DNA from: Acanthochlamys bracteata
Lineage: Eukaryota > Streptophyta > Magnoliopsida > Pandanales > Velloziaceae
DNA length: 64,000 nucleotides
Direction of reading: 5' to 3'
Assembly (NCBI GenBank): GCA_019914995.1
Contig: CM034131.1
Span: 1,426,001-1,490,000, forward strand
The notes beneath the pieces are model-generated. The model was not told the origin of the DNA, ran no database searches, and worked only from the letters and a program-made list of their open reading frames with translations. Below are positions 56,497 through 64,000 of the stretch, piece after piece (the stretch's first letter is position 1; each line of letters starts with the position of its first letter). A program made the translations under genes and the position numbers.

Positions 56497-59400
56497 ATGG
56501 CTGACGCTGCTTCCGCTGGATCGACTCACTCGCCCCAAGTGGTTTGTTAAACTTCTCACTCACCACATCTCCCACGATCTGATTCGGTTTTTGTTTTGTT
56601 GTGGTGATGAATTTGGAGTGCTCGCAGATTGGGAATGCCTTCGTGCAGCAATACTATCAAATTTTGCGGCACTCCTCCGAGCTAGTCTATAGATTTTACC
56701 AGGACGAAAGTTACCTAAGTCGTCCAGAACGCCACGGAGGCATTTCAGCTGTGACAACTATAGAGGTATGTGTGTGGGAAGCTTAGTCTTAATTTTCTTT
56801 ATATTTTGTTCTTGATCGCTGATTCAAGTCTCGTGCGCTAGCTTGGTTCGTGTTCTAGTAGCGAGTACTGATTGATCTTCGGAATTTTATGTTATGGTTC
56901 GATTTGTTTCTTATTTCTTAGATTTTTCTTTGAACGTTGGTTTAAATTCCGTGCGCAGGTTAATACGCACTGGCGTTTGGATATCTTCAGTATTTTATCG
57001 CCCATTTTGATTTTGTTCTTATGTTTGTTGGTTCCGTTTCGTATTTGGTGGCCAGCCTTGAACGTTGCTGTATTTGCACATTCTATCTCTCTATGCTTTA
57101 GTTTAATGTGATTTAGTATTTTGGTAGTCTTACTTGTTTGCTTTTGATTTCACAGTAAATTAGATGGAGTTTTAATTTTTCTTTTGTTGTTGTACTTTGG
57201 CTGATGTTAACTTGTCCTTTTCTTGTTTCAGGCTATCAATGAAAAGATACTGTCAATGGATTACAGTGAGGCACGGTTTGAGATCAAGACAGTTGATGCA
57301 CAGGACTCGTGGAACAAGGGTGTGCTGGTACTGGTGACGGGGTATCTCCAGGAGAAGGACGATGTCAGGAGGGACTTTACCCAGTCCTTCTTCCTTGCTC
57401 CACAGGATCGTGGTGGCTACTTTGTCCTCAATGACATCTTCCGCTATGTTGGTGAGGTTGAGCACCTGCAGGGTAGTCATCCCGTAGCCAATGGTGGTGG
57501 TGAACCTCTCCCTCTTGAGCAAGGTATGGCTTTATAGCACACTAACTTAGATAATTTCTTTCCTAAATATGTTTGTTGAGTCCTAGTTTATTTGGTAAAG
57601 GAACGATGGGGAGAAACTTCTTAGTTAACTAATATAAGCAATCCATTTATTACTAGTAGTATTTTTTGATTGGGTGGGACTTAAGAAAGTAGATGTTTAG
57701 ATGTAATTAGATGTTTCTAGGAGCAGTCATTTGGCTCTGGTTGATATTTGCAAAATGTATACCTGTCATTTTTGTTTTCTTCTTGATCGATGTATTTTGG
57801 AAAATGATGGTTGGCATGTCGATTCATTCTATTTATTTACATTATGATGTTTTGTTATTCACTCCTTGTGTATTTTGTTTCAAAATTGCAGAGTCTTTGC
57901 CACCACAGGAGCACCCTGCTCCAGAGCAGGCAGTTGGAGCAATGGAGGATGAGGAAGAAGCTAATGAGGCAGAGGTGTATAATCCATCCGAAAATGATGG
58001 TTCTGGTGAGGAAGAAGAGACCCCAGTTGCAGAAGTCATTGATGAGGTCCCAAGTCCTCCTCTTGCGGTAGTTGTTGAGTCTAGCTCCTCCACCACGCAA
58101 GAGGAGGCACCAAAGAAGTCATATGCTTCTATTGTAAGTGGTTACACAGGTTATGCTTTACATGTTCTATAGTGTTTGCTCTTAGTGTAAAAATGTTTAC
58201 GTAATATTTGGTATGTTTGAGCTGCTTTAGATATCGTGATACGAGTTTCTTGCTACAAATGACATGTTCAGAAGTTTGACAACAGAACTATCTTGGACTG
58301 CTTCAGGTTCTATGACCTGTTTCATTTGCATGTTCCTGATCGCGTAGGATATTTAGTTAAATGTAGGAGCCCAGAGTAATTGATGTGTTACTGCATGAGA
58401 TCCACGTTATAGGTTTTACGTAGGCTCTCTTGTAAATCGTATCCCTCTCCCTCGAGTTTTTAGATACCTCCTTATTTCGTGAGTATCAAATGCTTGGTTA
58501 TAGTTTATGGTAAAGCATGTTAACTTGGGCTATACTGCTAGGTATTGAAGTTTGGAAGCATTCTTCAATGGAGAGATTATTCTGCTACATTGTTTTTTTA
58601 ATATTTATAATTTTCTTGTGCAATTTAGGATTTTTGTTTCTTCAAATTTGGGGCACTGTAACTCATTGTTTTTCTATTTAGGTGCTGTTAGTTTGTGTTT
58701 CATCGAAATTGGGACAATGTAACTCTTGTCTTGTAAATTGATCGCCAATACTTGCATAAAAACCATTAATTTATGTTAGTTGATTGGATATAGGTGAAAG
58801 TTAAGAAAGAGATTGCTACTCCATTGGCAGGGCCGATTCACGCCCCTGTTAGACCAGCACCTGCTGTTTCTGAAAGGAATGTTGCACCGACTGTTTCACC
58901 AGCTCCTGCTCCTACTCCTGCTCATGAGGCTCCTAGTTCCAGCTCAAACACAACTGAGGGAACTGGTTCTCAAGAAGCAGAAGGTAAAAACGTACCTTTA
59001 ACATTATTGGTATGCCCTATGCTTTCTGTTCTGATCATCCAAATGCTTATTGCCAGTTGATGGGTATTCAATATTTGTAAAGGGCTTGCCAGTAGATACC
59101 ACTGTTGAACAACTTACAGAGCAATTTAAGAGGTTTGGACCTATTAAGCCACATGGTATTCAAGTTAGAAGTCAGAAGGTGTTTCTCTTGCTCCTTGTTT
59201 GACTTTTTGTTGTAATGTTATTGACCAAATAGTATATGCTTTTACAATTTGATAAAAATCTTACTTCAATTTATTTAATGCAGCTGCAAGGATTCTGTTT
59301 TGGGTTTGTGGAATTTGAGGTGGCTAGTGCCGTCCAAAGCGCAATAGAGGTAAGAAACTTGTTCACCTTTTTTTGTCAAAGCTTACACTTGTATTGGCTG

Positions 59401-61414
59401 CAGGGGATTCCACTAGCCTAATAATTGATTTTTGTGTACTCTACACTATTTAAGAGATCATGTAGTATATATTCTGTTTATGTTTCACAGTAGGGAGATC
59501 TATTTTGTTGCTATTCTTTCAATTTTGATTTTGCATAACATTTGCTGGTTTTAGCAAATAACATCTACTTATACAATGGAAAGCTTAAAAGGTCTTTCTT
59601 ACATGAATGCATCATTGGAAAATTGGTGCCTGGAAATGGTGTCTTTGTGCATCATTTGTTAGGGCTGGCTGCTACTGAAGGCCAGAAAGAAGGAGAAACT
59701 TGTAGAAACAGAAAGGTGGGATTTAATAAATAATTAGAATGGATAATAATTTAAATGAAAGTAAGGGAAAATGACTACTTTTTTTTTACTGTATTCATTA
59801 ATTTGTGGTAAAACTAAATTTCATAATTAATTGAGTTCTAATTTTCTCAATTTTCTCACTTATGTCTTGAAACTTGATCACTCCGTGGTGCTTATCTCCA
59901 TTTTTGTCTTTCCATTATCTAGGACGTGAAATAGTACTGATGGTGTTTCCAATAGGCCTCTTTGTATTCCATTACAAGTACTACAGTGGGCCTGGCAGTC
60001 AATAATATGAATGAGAGGAAAATAGTCACCTGTGTAGGAGAAAAGAGATACAAAGCTTATATACTCTAAAAGATTACTTTGCTCTGTAGTTTACTATATG
60101 TATAGTTTGGTCAGACATCCCTCGTTAATGCTCGACGAGGTGCGTCAGTAGTCTAAATAGGCAAAACGCAACAAAGAAGCAAGTTGCTATCTGTATGGAC
60201 TCTGGATGACCTTTCTTACTGAAAGACTAGGAAAACATGAGAAGCTAGTGACCGAAATATTGACGATTAAATTGAAACAAAGGGGCTAATATAATCAACA
60301 AAATTGGAATACGAAAGAATGTCGGTGACTGATGGTCAGTTTTAGGATCCACTTTTACCCATATTTTTTTGTAGGAAAGCTGCTTCTTTTTCTCTACCTG
60401 ACTGTTTGCATACCATCTGATTCTCAAAGGACTCTTTTCTTCCTATACTTCACTGCAAGTTTGCTCGTTTCTTTCTAGTTTTTTGTTTGTTGCTTTTTTA
60501 ATATGTTATGGGAACATGGCGCTGAGTGGATCAGGTCTTTCGTCACGTCAGCTAGTTTCAAGTTTCCCCATTATAATCACACATCTTATTGTTATGGATG
60601 TTGATTGTGATTCTGATTCTGATTAAGAGTTTTGCAGAACCTGCATGTGTATTCTGTTGTTTATGTTGTTCAAATATTGCAAAATTCATTTATTAGATAA
60701 GTATTTGGTTGTTCCTCATCACTACCAGTTTTGAGTGCGCTCTATTTGTTTTGTGAAAATTAGCATAAATTTTTAATTTTTTTATTTGGACTATATCAGG
60801 CATCCCCCATAGCGATTGGTGGTCGTCAAGCTTATGTTGAGGAAAAGCGACCAAGTGGTTCACGAGGTTAGTAAACATAAATGAGGTGGACTTATTTTGG
60901 ATTCCAAAGATCTTGTTGATTGGACTTAAATTTGTTTGATGCTATAACAATGTTGGGTCTCAGAACGAAAAATGTAGTGTTTGTCTTAAACGCTACCATG
61001 AATCTATAAGTTCATTTCTATTTCATTCTTATTGAATAAAGCGGCAGCCTTTTCATTCAAACAGTGCATAGTGTCCCTAATAACAGTACATGTCTTTTAA
61101 AGAAAATTTTACCTACAGCAAACAACCGTGGAAGATACTCATCTGGTAGAGGAGGTGGTTTCCGGAACGATGGAACAAGAGCGCGAGGGAGCTATAGTTG
61201 GGGGAGGGGTTATGGAAGGGGTGATTACAGTAATCGGACAGACTATGGAAACAGAAGTAGTGGCAGAGGAGGGCCTTCAGGTCGTGGTGGTGAGGTTGGG
61301 TATCAAAGGGTGGACACAGGATCAAATCGTGGTCGTGGAAATCGCTCTGGATCTGGATCTGGTAATAATACATCAGAAAAAAATGCTGCTCTGAGGGTTC
61401 CTGCTCCTGCATAG
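56497..61414 (+). CDS. G3BP-like: NTF2-RRM-RGG protein, G3BP-like
   Basis: Plant G3BP-like proteins are RNA-binding stress-granule components in the cytoplasm. Nine exons, 56497-56541, 56628-56765, 57232-57523, 57892-58133, 58794-58983, 59057-59178, 59284-59349, 60800-60866 and 61119-61414, join in frame at GT-AG sites to give 485 residues. The NTF2-like domain (about 15-140) begins VIGNAFVQQYY and includes VLVLVTGYLQ and FFLAPQ. An acidic Glu-rich stretch (about 175-235) and a Pro/Ala-rich linker follow. The RRM starts at about 303 with RNP2 IFVKGLP (exon 6) and RNP1 GFCFGFVEFE (exon 7). The C-terminal 98 residues are an RGG/RG-rich tail (SSGRGGGFRN, GRGYGRGDYSN, SSGRGGPSGRGG). Start: first ATG after the TATA box, in CCATGG context. 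Length and order are normal for the family. Intron 7 is the longest, 1.45 kb, with only chance frames. Confidence 0.95.
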
Positions 61415-62289
61415 ATAAAATAGCCATTGACCTGGAGTTCTAGCGATTTTGACTGAGGTAGTCATCGTTCACCACCCTTGACTGATTTACAACCAAACAA
61501 AGAGTCTGATCTGGAGAATACCTTGGTGAGTTTGTGTTTAATTGTTTTTGTATTGACTGTGGAGCTTCGGAGATGACATAGTTTCAGCTTTTTCAGCAGC
61601 TAATTTTTATCATCTGTTGCTTCTCTTGTTAGAAAATTTTATTAGGATGCCCTGCCAATTTTCGGTGATTTCTTTCTGATCGAGTAGTTGAGTCTGGTTC
61701 TTTTTTCATGTATTTCGTGCAATCTGGAACGCTGTATTTCGCTTAAGTAGTCAGGTGAAGTAAATTTCTAATGAACCGTCTGATATGGTCGACTTATGAA
61801 GGTTAATCTCAAGCTTGCTATGTTTGCTTGTTTTTAGAACTTTGTTCTCTTGTAGTGTTATTTCCTTACTGTCAGTCAACGAAGGTGAATAATTTCAGTT
61901 AGTTTAAATATCAGTTTAATTGCAGCTGCCCGTCTAAATTTTTTAAAAATCAAACTTGAAAACACCTGCCTGGTTTTTCATGTTAGCCCATTGGAGCTCC
62001 TTCTCTGTTGGATTCTACAAGTAAGGCTATCGCGTGTCATGTACTTAACCGAAATTACAAGTGACTATTTTGGCCAAATAATTTCATATTCTATGGGTGT
62101 GTTTTTTCTTTCATCCTTATAATTTATTTATTAAAGAGACTCTCAATTCAACTTTGGTTATACAGAAGTATTCAAAAAGTCATTTTTGAGTTTATATTTT
62201 TTATAAAAAAGTATAAAAATTAAATTTATGTTTAATCGTAACTTATTTTGTACTACAAGAACACGCCCGTATTAACCCAACCCCAAACT
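61415..62289. other. 3' UTR and spacer
   Basis: About the first 400-500 bases are probably the 3' UTR of the G3BP-like gene; no polyadenylation site can be fixed. Nothing else was recognised. Confidence 0.4.
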
Positions 62290-63149
62290 TAGGTATGGCA
62301 ATATAGATTGGTGGATTAGTTTCGGATTTATTTATTTAATAATCGAATCAAATTTGTTTAATTTTAATCCAATCTATGGATTTATATGGATCAAAATTGT
62401 CGATGCTAATATAATCTACTAATAATCGGATTAAATTCGGATCGATCTATTTAATAATTAAATTTATTAATTATTAATTTATATTTTTAAATTTTAACGA
62501 AATTATAAGATCAGTTCGAATGAAGGTGCACGATATTTTTATTGACGAGATATAATTATGTCCGATAAAATATGCATTTCTTAATGTCTTTATCGGTCCT
62601 TAAAATATCCAAAAAAATTATTATTTTTATTTTTTGAAAACATATGATAACAGTTGAAATTTATGATTATAAATACATATTAATAATTTCGATAAAAATT
62701 TTGATAAATATATCTATCTAACAAAATTTTTATAAAAAGTTTTATACGAAATCTAAAATTGTCATTAAAAATATCTACAGAGTAATACTTTAGGTAATAT
62801 TATAAATTTTATTTTATACTATTTTACTAAAGTATAAAAATAAAAAATTAATTATAAATATAATATAATTTAATAGTTTGTAAATAACTATTATCGATTA
62901 TTTTTATTGTCAATAGTTTATTATACGGTAAGAAAAAATCAAAAATTATTTTTTCAAAAAGTGATATTTTGAATTGGTGGGTCAATTTTGGGTTAACCCG
63001 AATCGACCCATTTAATAACCGGCTCAAATTCGTTCAATCTTAACCCAATCAATATATTTATATGGGTCAAATTTTTCAACCCTAATTCTGATTAAATAGG
63101 TCGATTTCGGATTAAATTTTTGAATCGCGTCATATATTGTCACCCCTAT
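62290..63149. mobile_element. Non-autonomous TIR element, family E copy 2, about 860 bp
   Basis: Left end TAGGTATGGCAATATAGATT; right end from the other strand TAGGGGTGACAATATATGAC. The interior aligns with 45738-46557 over most of its length, for example AAATTATAAGATCAGTTCGA with AAATTATAAAATCAGTTGAA and AAAATATGCATTTCTTAATG with AAAATATGCATTTTATAATA. CCAAAC occurs just outside both ends, but I could not define a clean target duplication. It is diverged from copy 1 and non-coding. Confidence 0.65.
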
Positions 63150-63701
63150 CCAAACCCCCGCACTCTCTCTCCTCTGTTGCCTTTTCTATTGTACACAGTT
63201 TCAAAAGATTATTGAGGTGAAGTAGATCGGCTGAGGTTGATGGACTCAGCAACCGACGACAGTAACTTCAACGATTTCTGAATTCCGGACAATAATATTT
63301 GATCAACGATCTCTGATGCGTTCTATGGAGAAGTCAAGCTAAGAAATTTGTAACTTACAGAGAGCTACATATTTGAACTGCTAGCGGGTACTTGATAGAA
63401 TTCAGATTGATGTGTTGAAAATGTAACCGACTGTAAAACTTACTAGCATTTAACAAACTGTAAAGCTCGTAAGTACTAATTAAATGAGCTTCTGAAACTG
63501 TTTTGGAGTAAACATTTCATTTTCACGAAAGAACACTGGCTACCATTTCCATACAATAAGCATGGTCCTTGTGAATGTTTAAATTTGCTCATACGCAAAG
63601 GAAAAAGAATGAGATAAGAATATCCTTGCACGCCTTAACCTAACCCTACTAGTACAAGAAACTAATTAAACATAAACACATACACCACCAAGTAAACATC
63701 A
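63150..63701 (+). other. Upstream region of the truncated gene at the window edge
   Basis: No protein-like frame was found. The last 100 bases should be the leader of the gene starting at 63702; ATGs occur at several places upstream but whether they are transcribed is unknown. Confidence 0.3.
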
Positions 63702-64000
63702 ATGGCAGCAGCAACCGTTCCTCTTCTCATTCTAAACCTTCTACTCTACACTCTTAGCTCATATGCAAACCTGGTATCCTTCATAATCTTCAGAGTCTCA
63801 GCATTCTTGATAGTTATCTTGATACAATCTTTGAAAATTCCAGGTGCTGCTGTTGACACATTGTTAGATTACATCGCGTCGATTATCAGAACATGTTCGG
63901 AAATTCTTCTTGAGAACACGAAGGATGTGGTTCTTTCACTTGCGTCGAAAAGTATTGATGTAATAACTGGTACTGTTTCTGAATCTCTGAGTTTCACCGA
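63702..64000 (+). CDS. Hydrophobic plant protein, 5' part only, function unknown
   Basis: An open frame from ATG at 63702 runs off the window after 99 full codons. The N-terminus is a signal peptide or first membrane helix (MAAATVPLLILNLLLYTLSS). It is followed by a second hydrophobic segment (FIIFRVSAFLIVILIQSLKI) and an amphipathic region of alternating hydrophobic residues (LLDYIASIIRTCSEILLE, DVVLSLASKSIDVITGT). The absence of a stop, the context and the regular codon use support a real exon. I do not recognise the family with certainty; it resembles uncharacterised plant membrane proteins. The rest lies beyond the edge. Confidence 0.55.
   Translation, partial: MAAATVPLLILNLLLYTLSSYANLVSFIIFRVSAFLIVILIQSLKIPGAAVDTLLDYIASIIRTCSEILLENTKDVVLSLASKSIDVITGTVSESLSFT

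Noticed and set aside
61128-61427. Long alternative frames on both strands within the last G3BP exon
   Set aside because: They are shadows of the RGG-rich coding sequence, whose GC-rich repeats leave other frames open by chance.

Overview
The window is nuclear DNA from a flowering plant, most likely a eudicot. The genes have short exons, GT-AG introns of tens to thousands of bases and long AT-rich spacers, and every recognisable product belongs to a land-plant family: a CRIB effector of ROP GTPases, an MSP1-type LRR receptor kinase, zeta-carotene isomerase, a plasmodesmal X8 protein, an AP2/ERF factor and a plant NTF2-RRM protein. I could not fix the species. All exon boundaries were read by hand from splice consensus and reading frame; none is backed by transcripts.

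Layout. 1-594: fossil of a small LTR element (TRIM type). 4.2-5.1 kb (-): RIC4-like ROP effector. 5.3-7.7 kb: two non-autonomous DNA transposons with clean target duplications. 8.6-12.5 kb (-): MSP1/EMS1-like receptor kinase, probably with a leader exon near 16.3 kb and a 3.7 kb leader intron. 16.5-23 kb: gene-poor spacer with MITEs. 23.1-23.7 kb (-): secreted 12-cysteine small protein. 24.9-26.9 kb (+): 83-residue single-pass membrane protein. 27.6-28.6 kb (+): dead class V chitinase. 29.1-32.0 kb (-): Z-ISO. 32.6-34.9 kb (+): PDCB-like X8 protein, divergent from Z-ISO. 35.8-37 kb: TRIM fossil and an unrecognised gene remnant. 37.6-41.5 kb (-): APD1-like AP2/ERF gene. 41.7-47 kb: dense MITE field with one nested insertion and an inverted pair. 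49.9-51.4 kb (+): intronless two-helix membrane protein of unknown function. 52.7-54.8 kb (+): dead GAUT9-like galacturonosyltransferase. 56.5-61.4 kb (+): nine-exon G3BP-like NTF2-RRM-RGG gene. 63.7 kb to the edge (+): start of a hydrophobic protein gene.

These neighbours do not form a pathway or cluster; this is ordinary plant gene order. I found no convincing undescribed multi-gene system. The most interesting points are a 19/21 match to the complement of miR390 in the receptor-kinase message, a nested and inverted MITE array, the uncharacterised cysteine-rich secreted protein and two decayed cell-wall or defence enzyme genes.
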